Shown here piece by piece: positions 44,214 to 53,591 of a stretch of DNA of 64,000 nucleotides. The translations under genes were made by a program, and so were the position numbers. Source of the DNA: AP-15 sp963738185. Its GTDB lineage: Bacteria > Pseudomonadota > Alphaproteobacteria > ATCC43930 > CGMCC-115725. The DNA lies in assembly GCA_963738185.1 (NCBI GenBank), contig CAVTVA010000003.1, positions 248,001 through 312,000 of the forward strand, read 5' to 3'. Each line of letters starts with the position of its first letter. Position 1 is the stretch's first letter. The notes beneath the pieces were generated by a model. The model did no database searches. It worked only from the letters and a program-made list of their open reading frames with translations, and had not been told where the DNA came from.

Positions 44214-45577
44214 GGCGTCAGACCGTGCCCGGCGAGGAAGTCGCGCCAGCCTGGAAAGCGCTCGTCGTCGATCTCGAAACCCGCGCGCAGCAGGCGCAGC
44301 AGGCCGCTTTCGGCTTCGACCGCGGTGCCGCAGGGCAGCGCCAGCCAGCTTATCTCCTCGGGGCTGTCGAGCCGCCGCCATAGCGCGCGATTAAGCGCGC
44401 CGACCGGCGCCTGGCCGGGCTCAACCGGCATCGCCGCGCCGGCAGCGCACAAGTTCAGGAGAGCTTCGAGCAGTTCCGGCCCGGCGGCGAGGCCCGCGAG
44501 CGGACGCGGCCCGGCGGCGAGTGCGGTGACGATGGCCCGCGCCGTCGCGGTGTCGCAAGGGCGCTCGCCAGACGGGGTCGGCGTTGCAAAGCGGATGCCG
44601 GCGGCCGGGCGCGCCAGCGCGTAAGTGGCCGCCAGCAGCCGGCGCTGGCGCTCCGCGGCGCCGAGGCGGCGATTGCCGCGGTCGAACACGTCGCAGCGCA
44701 GGCGCTGATCGAGGAAGAAGTCGCGGACCAGCTCGCGGGCATCCGGGCCGGCGATACCCGCCAGCACCTCGCGTGCGGCCTCGGTCAGAACCAGCCGGTC
44801 GAAATTTTCGCACAATGTGGCCGAACCGACCGGGGCGAGGCCGATCTGGGCCATCGCCGCCCGCAGCTCGGTCACATAGAGCGGCCGCCACGCCGCGTGC
44901 ATGAATTCGTGGACGAGATAGGCCGGCGGGTAATCCTGTGGCCGCGCGTCCAATTCGGCGAGGGTCGCGCTCGCCGCCAGCGCCGGCGCCCCGGCCGCCG
45001 TGATCATCCGCATGGTCTCGGCGGCGGCGGCAAACCGCGCGGCGCTGTCGCCGGGCAGGGTCCGGCCGAGCTCGTGCGCCAGGCGCTGAAACGGCAGGTC
45101 GCGCGCCCAGCCCGGCATCGCGTTGCAGCTGACATAGACGAGGCCGCCGGGCTTGAGCTGGCGATCGATCAGGCGGCGCAGCGCGGCCTGGGCGTCGCCG
45201 TCAATCCAGCTGTAAACGCCGTGGGCGACGATATAATCGAAGCGCGGCAGGTCGAGCCCGGCCGCTGCGGCAAAATCGACGGCGTCGAGGCGCAGATTGG
45301 CGATCCCGGCCTCGGCCGCGAGACGGCGCGCGTGCTCGACATGCGCGGGCATCGCGTCGACGCCGTGGAAGGAGCCGCGCGGGTGAGTGCCGGCGAGGAT
45401 CGCCGCGGTCACCCCCTGGCCGCAGCCGAGGTCGCACCAGGCGAAACCATCGCCGCGGTCGGGCGGCTCGACCCCGCAGACCAGCGCTACGTGATCGAGC
45501 CACGCCGGCGCCAGCATCGGCTTGAAGTCGCGCAGATAGGGGATGTCGGCGACATAGCCGCGAACATCGCCGATCAT
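44189..45577 (-). CDS. SAM-dependent methyltransferase with regulatory domain
   Basis: 462 residues. The class I methyltransferase domain comes first: 'FAWCDLGCGQGVTAAILAGT' (SAM-binding motif I), 'GSFHGVDAMPAHVEHARRLA', 'YIVAHGVYSWIDGDAQAALR'. It is followed by a helical region with 'QDYPPAYLVHEFMHAAWRPL' that matches the methyltransferase regulatory domain, often found with toxin-like or polysaccharide-related genes. The target is unknown. The frame is open upstream to 45760; ATG 45577 with GGGAGAG opens the conserved part. It overlaps the GNAT gene tail to tail and is divergent from a lipoprotein gene. Confidence 0.85.
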   Translation of the reverse strand: MIGDVRGYVADIPYLRDFKPMLAPAWLDHVALVCGVEPPDRGDGFAWCDLGCGQGVTAAILAGTHPRGSFHGVDAMPAHVEHARRLAAEAGIANLRLDAVDFAAAAGLDLPRFDYIVAHGVYSWIDGDAQAALRRLIDRQLKPGGLVYVSCNAMPGWARDLPFQRLAHELGRTLPGDSAARFAAAAETMRMITAAGAPALAASATLAELDARPQDYPPAYLVHEFMHAAWRPLYVTELRAAMAQIGLAPVGSATLCENFDRLVLTEAAREVLAGIAGPDARELVRDFFLDQRLRCDVFDRGNRRLGAAERQRRLLAATYALARPAAGIRFATPTPSGERPCDTATARAIVTALAAGPRPLAGLAAGPELLEALLNLCAAGAAMPVEPGQAPVGALNRALWRRLDSPEEISWLALPCGTAVEAESGLLRLLRAGFEIDDERFPGWRDFLAGHGLTPQYSTEGR

Positions 45578-45684
45578 GGCCGCTCTCCCGAAATATGCGC
45601 AACCGGCGGCAGCGCTGCGGCGTTTGCCGCATGACGATCGGGTCCGGCACCGGCCGGCCGCAGAACCAATCGGGCGAGGCGTCG

Positions 45685-45939
45685 ATGGCGAAACTGAGCG
45701 CGGTGGTGCGGGCGGCCGGGATTGCGGCGCTGCTTGGGCTCGGGGGCTGCACCGCGGCACCCTGGACGCTCAACAAATCGGCGCATGAGATCACCCTGCG
45801 CTGGTATTCCGACACCACCCCGGACGCCGCAGCCTATCAGGTAGCCGCATTGCATTGCGGATCATGGGGCAAATCGGCCGAGCTTGCCTCCACCCTCAAG
45901 GACGGCAGCGACCAGGTCGCGAACTACCGTTGCCGCTGA
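45685..45939 (+). CDS. Small predicted lipoprotein
   Basis: 84 residues from ATG 45685. The signal ends in a lipobox, 'GIAALLGLGGCTAAPWTLN', with Cys21 as the lipidation site. The mature part is about 64 residues with two further cysteines (in 'ALHCGSWG' and 'NYRCR') that may form a disulfide. 'AHEITLRWYSDTTPDAAAYQ' is a recognisable but uncharacterised motif in small alphaproteobacterial lipoproteins. It is divergent from the methyltransferase gene and 53 bp before ridA. Confidence 0.75.
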   Translation: MAKLSAVVRAAGIAALLGLGGCTAAPWTLNKSAHEITLRWYSDTTPDAAAYQVAALHCGSWGKSAELASTLKDGSDQVANYRCR

Positions 45940-45992
45940 AACCCGCCGCCGTTTCGGCTATGATGCCGCCACAATGAGCGGGAGCGGCGGCG

Positions 45993-46451
45993 ATGAACAC
46001 CGAACAGCGGCTTGATGAGCTGGGGATCGCGCTGCCCTCGGTCGGCGCCCCGATCGGCAATTACGTCCACGCCAAGCGGGTCGGCAATCTGCTTTACCTG
46101 TCGGGCAAGGGCCCGCCGGAGGTGGACGGCCGGATGCCAAAGGGCAAGCTCGGCGCCGGCATGTCGGTCGAAGAAGGCTATCGCCATGCGCGCGGGGTGG
46201 GGTTGGTGCTGATCGCGGCCATGCGCGAGGCGCTCGGCGATCTCGATCGGGTCGCGGACATCGTCAAGGTGCTGGGCATGGTCAACGCCGCGCCCGATTT
46301 CGAGGACCACCCGAAGGTCGTCAACGGCTGCTCGGATCTGCTTGTGGAGGTGTTCGGCGAGCGCGGCCGCCACGCCCGCTCCGCAGTCGGCATGAGCTCG
46401 CTGCCGGGCGGCATTCCGGTCGAGATCGAGATCATCGTCGCGGTCGGATGA
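45993..46451 (+). CDS. RidA/YjgF-family enamine/imine deaminase-like protein
   Basis: 152 residues. 'APIGNYVHAKRVGNLLYLSG' is the family N-terminus; 'GKLGAGMSVEEGYRHARGVG' and 'RHARSAVGMSSLPGGIPVEI' follow. The arginine in 'HARSAVG' is the position that binds the substrate carboxylate in RidA. The protein is slightly longer than canonical RidA (about 130) and fits the YjgF/YoaB-like subgroup. It hydrolyses reactive enamine intermediates or a related small substrate, in the cytoplasm. The BT1-like transporter gene begins 3 bp after its stop, so the two probably form an operon. Confidence 0.92.
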   Translation: MNTEQRLDELGIALPSVGAPIGNYVHAKRVGNLLYLSGKGPPEVDGRMPKGKLGAGMSVEEGYRHARGVGLVLIAAMREALGDLDRVADIVKVLGMVNAAPDFEDHPKVVNGCSDLLVEVFGERGRHARSAVGMSSLPGGIPVEIEIIVAVG

Positions 46452-46454
46452 GCG

Positions 46455-47747
46455 GTGGAGGCTGGGGCTCCAGCGCCGGCGCACATCGCGGAGCCGCCGC
46501 CCGAGCGCCGGCAGATCGGCCGGCTGATGCTGTTTTTCGCGCTCGTCTATGTCGCCGAGGGGCTGGGGCAGACCGGCGGGTTGATCGCCCAGCCGCTCAA
46601 TTATTTTTTGAAGCAGGTCTATGGCTGGACCCCGGTCCAGGTGACCGCCTGGCTGACCGTGCTCAACCTGCCCTGGGTCATCAAGCCGGTCTACGGGATC
46701 GTCTCGGATTTCGTGCCGCTGTTCGGCTATCGCCGCAAGGCCTATTTGGTCGTCGCCAACGCGGCGGCGACCGGCGCTTGCCTCTTGGTCACCCGCATGA
46801 CCAGGCCCGGCGGGTTGATCCTGGTGCTGCTGCTGACCGCCTATGCGATGGCGATCTCGAGCACGCTGTGCGGCGCGGTGCTGGTCGAAAACGGGCAGCG
46901 GCTGCGCGCCAGCGATCGGTTCGTCAATCAGCAATGGCTGTGGTTCAACATCGCGGCGATGGGCAGCGCCTTTGTCGGCGGCGAGCTGGTGCAGCGTTTG
47001 TCGCCGCAGGGCGCGCTGCACGGCGCCGCGGCGATCATCGCCGTCGCCCCGCTTGGGGCAATCATCGGAACCATTTTTCTGATCGACGAGAGCCCAAGCC
47101 GTCTCGACCTCGCCGAGCTGAAGAGCACGTTTCGCGCGCTGCTCGCCGCCTTCACCCTGCGGGAGCTGTGGATCATCGGGCTGTTTCTGTTTCTCTATTA
47201 TCTAAATCCCGGGTTCGGGCTGCCGCTCTATTATTACATGACCGACAGCCTTAAGTTTTCGCAGGCCTATATCGGCATTCTGGGCGCAATAAACTCGGCC
47301 GGCTGGATCGTCGCCGCGCTCCTCTACCGCAAATTCCTCGGCGGCATGACCTCGAAGCAATTGCTGAATGCGAGCATCCTGTTCGGCACCGTGACCACCG
47401 CGGCATTCCTGCTGCTGTCGAACGAGGCGAGTGCCGCGGTCGTCAACTTCTTCAGCGGCATGGCCGGGATGGTCGCGTTTGTCGCGACCTTGACCCTGGC
47501 CGCGGATTATTGCCCGAAGCGGGCCGAGGGCTTCGCCTTTGCCGCGCTGATGTCGCTGCTCAACCTGTCCTCGGCCGCGTCAAGCAATATCGGCTCATTC
47601 CTTTATGAGCACGCGTTTCACAACCGGATCGCCCCGCTTATCATCGTGTCGGCCGCCTCGACCGCGGTGATCCTCGTGCTCGTCCCGCTGCTGCGCCTCG
47701 GCGACAAGCCGCCCGGCGAGCCGGTCCGCGCCGCCGCAGCCGGTTAG
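46455..47747 (+). CDS. BT1-like (folate-biopterin type) MFS transporter
   Basis: 430 residues from GTG 46455 with about 12 membrane helices. 'LPWVIKPVYGIVSDFVPLFG' and 'GYRRKAYLVVANAAA' are the BT1-family hallmarks, followed by 'GQRLRASDRFVNQQWLWFN' and 'MVAFVATLTLAADYCPKRAE'. BT1 members carry folates, pterins or S-adenosylmethionine in protozoa, algae and bacteria; the cargo here is unproven. It follows ridA by 3 bp. A short hairpin lies just after its stop (47786-47804). Confidence 0.82.
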   Translation: MEAGAPAPAHIAEPPPERRQIGRLMLFFALVYVAEGLGQTGGLIAQPLNYFLKQVYGWTPVQVTAWLTVLNLPWVIKPVYGIVSDFVPLFGYRRKAYLVVANAAATGACLLVTRMTRPGGLILVLLLTAYAMAISSTLCGAVLVENGQRLRASDRFVNQQWLWFNIAAMGSAFVGGELVQRLSPQGALHGAAAIIAVAPLGAIIGTIFLIDESPSRLDLAELKSTFRALLAAFTLRELWIIGLFLFLYYLNPGFGLPLYYYMTDSLKFSQAYIGILGAINSAGWIVAALLYRKFLGGMTSKQLLNASILFGTVTTAAFLLLSNEASAAVVNFFSGMAGMVAFVATLTLAADYCPKRAEGFAFAALMSLLNLSSAASSNIGSFLYEHAFHNRIAPLIIVSAASTAVILVLVPLLRLGDKPPGEPVRAAAAG

Positions 47748-47785
47748 AGCGTGTTCGGATTAGCGGAGGCCGCTCTGTTCTCGAT

Positions 47786-47804
47786 TAGCTGCTGCGGGCA
47801 GCTA
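47786..47804. terminator. Possible shared hairpin between convergent genes
   Basis: TAGCTGC (47786-47792) and GCAGCTA (47798-47804) pair perfectly around TGCGG. The right arm includes the stop codon of the convergent gene at 47802. There is no T-run on either side, so it is at best a weak bidirectional terminator or a 3' mRNA stabiliser. Confidence 0.4.
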
Positions 47805-48224
47805 TTGCGGATCGGGGGCGCTTAGCTGCTGTTGGATTTCGCGGCTGGCCTCGCTGCCGGGGCTGACGCCTTGCCGCTGGAGCTGCCATTGCCGGGCGAG
47901 CAGGCTGTTGCGGTACGCCTGCATCTTCTGCTGATCGACCGGGCCCGGCAGCGGCAGCCGCGGATAGGTTGGGCTCGCAGGCGCGGGCAATTGATAGAGC
48001 GGGCCCGGCTGGGTCAGCAGCGGTGACAGCCCATTCGGCGGCGCGGCGGCATAGCCGGGATTGATCGGCGGGGCCAGCGGCACAGGCGCCGGCGGTGGGA
48101 CCGCGGCCGGCTGCGGCAGCAGCTGAATGAGGGCCGGTGGATTGGCCGCGAACGCGGCTGGAGCGCCGAGCCCGGCCAGCATCGAGGCGATCGCGAGCAG
48201 CAGGCCGCTTCCGCGCAGGGTCAA
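47802..48224 (-). CDS. Small secreted Pro-rich protein coupled to ppdK
   Basis: About 140 residues from TTG 48224, which overlaps the ppdK stop as TTGA. That start places a signal peptide ('SGLLLAIASMLAGLGAPAAF') at the N-terminus. The mature part is Pro/Ala-rich ('PAAVPPPAPVPLAPPINPGY'), then a short polar helix with 'QKMQAYRNSLLARQWQLQRQ'. I recognise no domain. The frame is open to 48305, inside ppdK. If secreted, it is odd as a partner of a cytoplasmic enzyme, so the link may be only transcriptional. Confidence 0.6.
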   Translation of the reverse strand: MTLRGSGLLLAIASMLAGLGAPAAFAANPPALIQLLPQPAAVPPPAPVPLAPPINPGYAAAPPNGLSPLLTQPGPLYQLPAPASPTYPRLPLPGPVDQQKMQAYRNSLLARQWQLQRQGVSPGSEASREIQQQLSAPDPQ

Positions 48225-50902
48225 GCCGTCGCGTCCGCTCGTTCCCCCGACAAGGCCGCCTGCGCCGCGGCGAGGCGGGCGATCGGCACCCGGTAGGGCG
48301 AGCACGAGACGTAATCGAGCCCGACATCCTGAAAAAACCGGACCGAGGCGGGATCGCCGCCATGCTCGCCGCAGATGCCGAGCTTAAGCCCCGGCCGGGC
48401 CGCGCGGCCGCGCTCGGCAGCGACCCGCACCAGCTCGCCGACCCCCTCGGTGTCGATGGTCACGAACGGATCGTGCTCGAGAATGCCGAGCCGCTGGTAA
48501 ATGCCGAGAAAGCTCGCCGCATCGTCGCGCGACAGCCCGAACACCGTTTGCGTCAGATCGTTGGTGCCAAAGCTGAAAAACTCGGCGGTCGCGGCGATCT
48601 CGCCGGCGCGCAATGCCGCCCGCGGCAATTCGATCATGGTGCCGACCAGATAGCGCACCTTGACCGCTTCCCGCTCCATGACCCTCTTGCCGACCTGATC
48701 GATCATCTCCTTCAGAATGTCGAATTCCTTTTTGGTGGCGATCAGCGGCACCATGATTTCGGGCGCGACCGCGTCGCCGGTTTCCTTGATCACCACGGCG
48801 GCGGCCTCGAAGATCGCGGTCGCCTGCATCTCGTAGATCTCGGGATAGGTGATGCCGAGCCGGCAGCCGCGATGGCCGAGCATCGGGTTCGCCTCGTGCA
48901 AGGCGTGCGCGCGCTGGCGAATGTGCGCGACCTCGCGGCCGGTCAGCCGCGCCATCTCGTCGAATTCGGCGTCGGTCTTCGGCAGGAACTCGTGGAACGG
49001 CGGGTCGAGCAGCCGGATCGTGACCGGCAGCCCCTTCATGATGCGAAAGATCTCGGCGAAATCCTGGCGCTGCATCGGTAAGAGCTCGGCGAGCCCGGCG
49101 CGCCGCCCCCTCTCGTCATCGGCCATGATCACCCGGCGGATCGGGCCGATGCGGTCGGCCTCGAAAAACATGTGCTCGGTGCGCGACAGCCCGATCCCCT
49201 CGGCGCCAAAGCGGCGCGCGGTGCCGGCGTCGAGCGCGGTCTCGGCGTTGGCGCGCACCTTCATCGTGCGGATCGCGTCGGCCCAGCCCATCAAGGTGGC
49301 GAAGTCGCCCGACAGCTCGGGCTGGATCGTCGGCACCTCGCCGGCCATCACTTCGCCGGTCGAGCCGTCGATCGTGATCACCTCGCCGGCCCTGACGAGG
49401 GTGGTGCGCGCCGACATGGTGCGCCCGGCGTAATCGACATGCAGATCGCCGGCGCCGGCGACGCAGGGCCGCCCCATGCCGCGCGCGACCACTGCGGCAT
49501 GGCTGGTCATCCCACCTCGGCTGGTCAGGACGCCCTTGGCGGCGTGCATGCCGTGAATGTCCTCGGGGCTCGTTTCGATGCGCACCAGGATCACCGCCTC
49601 GCCGCGCGCGGCCAGCAATTCGGCTTCCTCAGCCGAGAACACGACTTTGCCAGACGCCGCACCGGGCGAGGCCGGCAGCCCGCGGGTCAACACCGTAGTT
49701 TTGGCCTTAGGGTCGAGGGTCGGGTGCAACAGCTGGTCGAGCGAATCGGGCTCGATGCGGCGGATCGCCTCGTCGCGGTCGATGACCCCTTCCTCCACCA
49801 GCGCCACCGCGATCTTCAGCGCCGCCTGCGCAGTGCGTTTGCCCGAGCGCGTCTGCAGCATCCACAATTTGCCGCGCTGCACGGTGAACTCGATGTCCTG
49901 CATGTCGCGGTAATGGTCCTCGAGCATCCGGCGCACCCGGCACAGCTCGCCCAACACCTCCGGCATCACTTCTTCCATCGCCGGCAGCGCCGATTTTGTC
50001 GCTTCCTTGCCGGCGATCGTCAGATGCTGCGGGGTGCGGATGCCGGCGACGACATCCTCGCCCTGGGCATTGACCAGATACTCTCCATAAAATTCGTTGG
50101 CCCCGGTCGACGGGTTGCGGGTAAAGGCGACGCCGGTCGCGCAATCCTCCCCCATGTTGCCGAACACCATCGCCTGGACATTGACGGCGGTGCCCCAATC
50201 GGCCGGGATTTCGTGCAGCCGGCGATAGGTCACCGCGCGCGGGTTCATCCACGAGCCAAACACCGCGCCGATCGCCCCCCACAGCTGATCCTTGGGTTCC
50301 TGCGGGAACGGCGCTCCGGTTTCCTGCGCGACGATATCCTTGAACCCGTCGATGACGGTCTTCCAATCCTCGGCAGAAAGATCGGTGTCGAGCGTCTGGT
50401 CGGTGTCGAGCTTGTGGTTTTCCAACAGCTCCTCGAAATGATGATGCTCGATCCCGAGCACGACCTGGCCGTACATCTGGATGAAGCGGCGATAGCTGTC
50501 ATAGGCAAAGCGCTCGTCGCCGCTCTTCCTCGCCAACCCCTCGACGGCGCGGTCGTTGAGCCCGAGATTGAGGACGGTGTCCATCATCCCCGGCATCGAC
50601 ACCCGCGCGCCCGAGCGGACCGACACCAGGAGCGGGTTGTCGGCATCGCCAAAGCGCGCGCCGAGCGCCTTCTCGACGGCCGCGAGGCCGTCGGCAACCT
50701 GTTGTTCAAGCTCGGCGGGATAGGATTTGCCGTTGGCGTAAAACCAGGTGCACACCTCGGTCGTGATCGTAAAGCCGGGCGGCACCGGCAGCCCGAGATC
50801 GCTCATCTCGGCGAGGCCGGCGCCTTTGCCGCCGAGCAGGTTGCGCATCTTGGCGCCGCCCTCGGCCGAGCCGCCGCCAAACCGGTAAACCCATTTCGTC
50901 AT
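48221..50902 (-). CDS. ppdK: Pyruvate, phosphate dikinase
   Basis: 893 residues, full length. It interconverts pyruvate, ATP and phosphate with phosphoenolpyruvate, AMP and pyrophosphate. The N-terminal nucleotide-binding domain begins 'MTKWVYRFGGGSAEGG' and has 'LLGGKGAGLAEMSDLGLPVP'. The phosphohistidine lies in 'GGMTSHAAVVARGMGRPCVA', and the C-terminal PEP-binding barrel has 'MLGHRGCRLGITYPEIYEMQ' and 'FSFGTNDLTQTVFGLSRDDA'. The ppdK-glyS neighbourhood is common in Rhodospirillales. The 206 bp before its start hold GGCGGAT palindromes. Confidence 0.97.
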   Translation of the reverse strand: MTKWVYRFGGGSAEGGAKMRNLLGGKGAGLAEMSDLGLPVPPGFTITTEVCTWFYANGKSYPAELEQQVADGLAAVEKALGARFGDADNPLLVSVRSGARVSMPGMMDTVLNLGLNDRAVEGLARKSGDERFAYDSYRRFIQMYGQVVLGIEHHHFEELLENHKLDTDQTLDTDLSAEDWKTVIDGFKDIVAQETGAPFPQEPKDQLWGAIGAVFGSWMNPRAVTYRRLHEIPADWGTAVNVQAMVFGNMGEDCATGVAFTRNPSTGANEFYGEYLVNAQGEDVVAGIRTPQHLTIAGKEATKSALPAMEEVMPEVLGELCRVRRMLEDHYRDMQDIEFTVQRGKLWMLQTRSGKRTAQAALKIAVALVEEGVIDRDEAIRRIEPDSLDQLLHPTLDPKAKTTVLTRGLPASPGAASGKVVFSAEEAELLAARGEAVILVRIETSPEDIHGMHAAKGVLTSRGGMTSHAAVVARGMGRPCVAGAGDLHVDYAGRTMSARTTLVRAGEVITIDGSTGEVMAGEVPTIQPELSGDFATLMGWADAIRTMKVRANAETALDAGTARRFGAEGIGLSRTEHMFFEADRIGPIRRVIMADDERGRRAGLAELLPMQRQDFAEIFRIMKGLPVTIRLLDPPFHEFLPKTDAEFDEMARLTGREVAHIRQRAHALHEANPMLGHRGCRLGITYPEIYEMQATAIFEAAAVVIKETGDAVAPEIMVPLIATKKEFDILKEMIDQVGKRVMEREAVKVRYLVGTMIELPRAALRAGEIAATAEFFSFGTNDLTQTVFGLSRDDAASFLGIYQRLGILEHDPFVTIDTEGVGELVRVAAERGRAARPGLKLGICGEHGGDPASVRFFQDVGLDYVSCSPYRVPIARLAAAQAALSGERADATA

Positions 50903-50977
50903 CCGCCGCTCATCCTTTGATCAGCAAAATCGGCTTCGATCAGCAAAAAATCGCGCCACCCGATTTTAACGCATAAA

Positions 50978-50995
50978 GGCGGATTAAAATCCGCC
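50978..50995. repeat. GGCGGATT palindrome
   Basis: GGCGGATT (50978-50985) and AATCCGCC (50988-50995) form a perfect 8-bp stem around AA. It lies between ppdK and glyS and matches a second, related palindrome at 51080-51096. The same GTAGGGCGG core also occurs inside the glyS N-terminal codons near 53222. It is probably a dispersed palindromic element. Confidence 0.7.
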
Positions 50996-51079
50996 CTTCA
51001 TGTCGATACGCGGATCGTCCCCGCCCCGCCCGGTCTCGGCGGATCGGCAGCCGCCCTACGGTGCCCTCCCGGATTGTAG

Positions 51080-51096
51080 GGCGGATGAAATCCGCC
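51080..51096. repeat. GGCGGAT-GAA-ATCCGCC palindrome
   Basis: A 7-bp perfect stem, GGCGGAT (51080-51086) and ATCCGCC (51090-51096), around GAA, introduced by TTGTAGG. It is the second unit of the palindrome family seen at 50978-50995, and ends 13 bp from the glyS stop. It may be the 3' mRNA hairpin of glyS. Confidence 0.7.
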
Positions 51097-51108
51097 GCAT
51101 CGCCGAGC

Positions 51109-53249
51109 TTACCCCTCAATCAGCGAGAAATCGGCCACCTGGTTCATCGTCGCCCGAATCCGCGACAGCAGCCGCAGCCGGTTCTCACGCAAACTAGTGT
51201 TTACACCATCAACCGTGACGGTTTCGTCAGTGTTGACGGTTACCTTTTCGAAAAACGCGTCCACCGGTTGCCGCAACCGCGCCAGCTCGGCCATCGCTTC
51301 CTCGAATTTCTCTTCCCTAACCCGTTCTCGCACCTGTTCAGAGAACCGGTTGAGAGCGAGCCAGAGCGTTCTTTCCTCGCCCTCAATTCCTCGAGGATCG
51401 TAAACCCCATCGTCGAACCGCCGCTTGTCGCGCTCCTCCTCGATCGAGACGATGTTTGAAGCGCGCCGATACGCGGTCAACAGGTTCGAACCATCGTCAG
51501 TGCCAAGAAACGCTGCAAGCGCGTCAACGCGCGCCAGAAGGCGAACTAGATACCTGTTCCTTGACCGCAAAAACTGCGGCAATCAGATCGTGGCGCACAC
51601 CTTCTCCGCGCAATTGAACCCACAGCCGATCAGCGATGAAATCTATCAACGACCTGATCAGTTGAATGGGGTGTTGTTCAGAGGCGAAAGGCGGACTGGG
51701 ATCGGCGGCGACGGAAAGTACACTTGGAAGCGGCAATCGAAGGCGGTTTTCGAGGATGATCCGGATGATCCCCTGCGCAGCCCTCCGAAGCGCAAAAGGA
51801 TCGCCAGAACCGGTCGGCCTTTCCCCAATTCGAAAGAAAGAAGCGACCGTGTCGAGCTTGTCGGCAAGCGCAACGACGATTGAAATCGGGGGCTGTCGGG
51901 CAGTTATCATTGGGGCCAAGCGGCCGGTAATGCTCGGCAATAGCGTCGGCGACCTGCCGAACCTCCCCGTCGTGCAGCGCGTAATAGCGGCCCATGATTC
52001 CCTGAAGTTCCGGGAACTCGCCGACCATGCCGGTCGAAAGATCAGCTTTGGCAAGGCGGGCGGCTCGACACGCCCGTTCAGCCTGCGCGCTGAGGCCACC
52101 GAGCCGCCGTACGAGGTCTTGGGCGATCCGTTCCATCCGCTCGACCTTGTCGTACACGCTGCCGAGCTTGGCGTGGTAAACGCGGTCTTTCAGCGCTTCG
52201 ACCCGGTCTTCGAGCCGCACCTTGCGGTCCTGGTCCCAGAAAAAGCGGGCGTCGGCGAGGCGGGCGCGCAGCACGCGCTCGTTGCCGGCGACGATCGCCT
52301 GGCCGCCGTCATCGGCGAGGTTGCCTGCGACGAACAGGAAATGCGGCGCCGGCCGGCCATCGGGGTGCAGGCATGAAAAGTATTTCTGATGCGTGCGCAT
52401 CGCTGTTTGCAGCACTTCGGGCGGCAGCGCCATAAAATCCGGATCGATCGCGCCGGCCAGCACGACCGGGAATTCGGCGAGGCCGGTCACCTCGTCGAGC
52501 AAGGCGGGATCGGGCTTGGCGGCCACACCCAATTCCGCCGCGCAGCGGTCGAGACCGGCGCGGATCAGCTCTTTGCGGCGATCTTGAGCAAGGATGACAT
52601 AAGCCCGCTCAAGCTTCTCGACGTATTCGATGGCATTGGCGGCACAGATCTCGCCCGGCGCCAAAAAGCGGTGGCCGGTGGTGGTGCGGCCGACCGGGAT
52701 ATTGTCGAGCGCCAGCGGCAGGACTGCGCGATCGTAAAGGCAGACGATCGAGGTCAGCGGGCGCACCCAGCGCAGGGGCGAGCCCGGCCAGCGCATCGAT
52801 TTCGGCCAGGGCAGCTCGAGGATCGCGGCCTTGATCAGGTCCGGCAGCACTTCGGCGGCGGGCCGGCCGGAGCGTCTGACCACCGCGAAATAGAATTCGC
52901 CGCGCCCGGTGTCCCGGCGCTCGCATTCGTCAATCGAGCCGAGCCCGGCCGAGCGCAGGAACCCGGCGACCGCCGGCGGCGGCGCGCCGACCCGCGGCCC
53001 GCGCCGCTCCTCGGTGCGGTCGGGCTGGGTCGCGGGGATGCCTTCGGCGACGACCGCGAGCCGGCGCGGCGTCACATAGCCGCGCATGGCGGCAGCCGGG
53101 ATCTCAGCCGCGGCGAGCTTGTCGCGCACCAGGCCGGTCAGATCCTCGATCGCGCGGCGCTGCATCCGCGCCGGGATTTCCTCGGACAACAGCTCGAGCA
53201 GCAATTCGCCTTGACCAGGTTGTAGGGCGGCGTCTGGTTGCGAAATCAC
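51109..53249 (-). CDS. glyS: Glycyl-tRNA synthetase beta subunit, twice frameshifted and GC-mosaic
   Basis: GTG 53249 opens 'ELLLELLSEEIPARMQRRAI', then 'PWPKSMRW', 'GHRFLAPG', 'MRTHQKYFSCLHPDGRPAPH' and 'KADLSTGMVGEFPELQGIMG', all GlyS blocks. Homology changes frame at a G5 run (51887-51891), continuing as 'ISIVVALADKLDTVASFFRI', and again near 51550-51553, continuing as 'LVRLLARVDALAAF' to the stop at 51109. The corrected length is about 712 residues, normal for GlyS. The part from about 52000 downward has clearly lower GC (about 53-58% in sampled lines) than the N-terminal part. glyQ, usually just upstream, is not in the window. Confidence 0.88.
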
Positions 53250-53434
53250 GCTAAGCCCTTTGGCCGGGCTCGATCGCAGCGCGGCACGGCCACGCTTGTT
53301 AGCCCGAGCGACGCAGAATCAATAATCGGCGCGGTGCTATCGAAGTCAGAGAGAGGTCTAGCCCAGGCTTTTCGAGAGGGGGGCGTCGGGCAAATCCTCT
53401 TGCGGTTTCGGCTCGGGACATCCGCCGGCGCGAC

Positions 53435-53511
53435 TGGTCGGAGTGAGAGGATTTGAACCTCCGGCCCCTGCCTCCCGAAAGCAGTGCTCTACCAGGCTGA
53501 GCTACACTCCG
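53435..53511 (-). tRNA. tRNA-Pro (anticodon CGG)
   Basis: On the minus strand a 77-nt cloverleaf begins CGGAGTG, pairs with CACTCCG, and ends A-CCA with the CCA encoded. The D arm is AGCTCAGCCTGGTAGAGC, the anticodon arm CTGCT-TTCGGGA-GGCAG with CGG in the loop, and the T arm CGGAGGTTCAAATCCTC. CGG reads the proline codon CCG, the favoured Pro codon at this GC content. It lies upstream of glyS on the same strand. No attachment-site duplication was seen nearby. Confidence 0.95.
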
Positions 53512-53591
53512 CCGACCGGCAGTGGTCTATAGCGCCGATGCCGCCGGCGCGCAAGGCAAGCGCACGGCCGGCGGCTCTCGCACCTCCCAAA

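Noticed and set aside
53435..53511. tRNA-Pro as an integration site
   Set aside because: I found no duplicated tRNA 3' segment or integrase nearby, despite the lower GC of neighbouring glyS.
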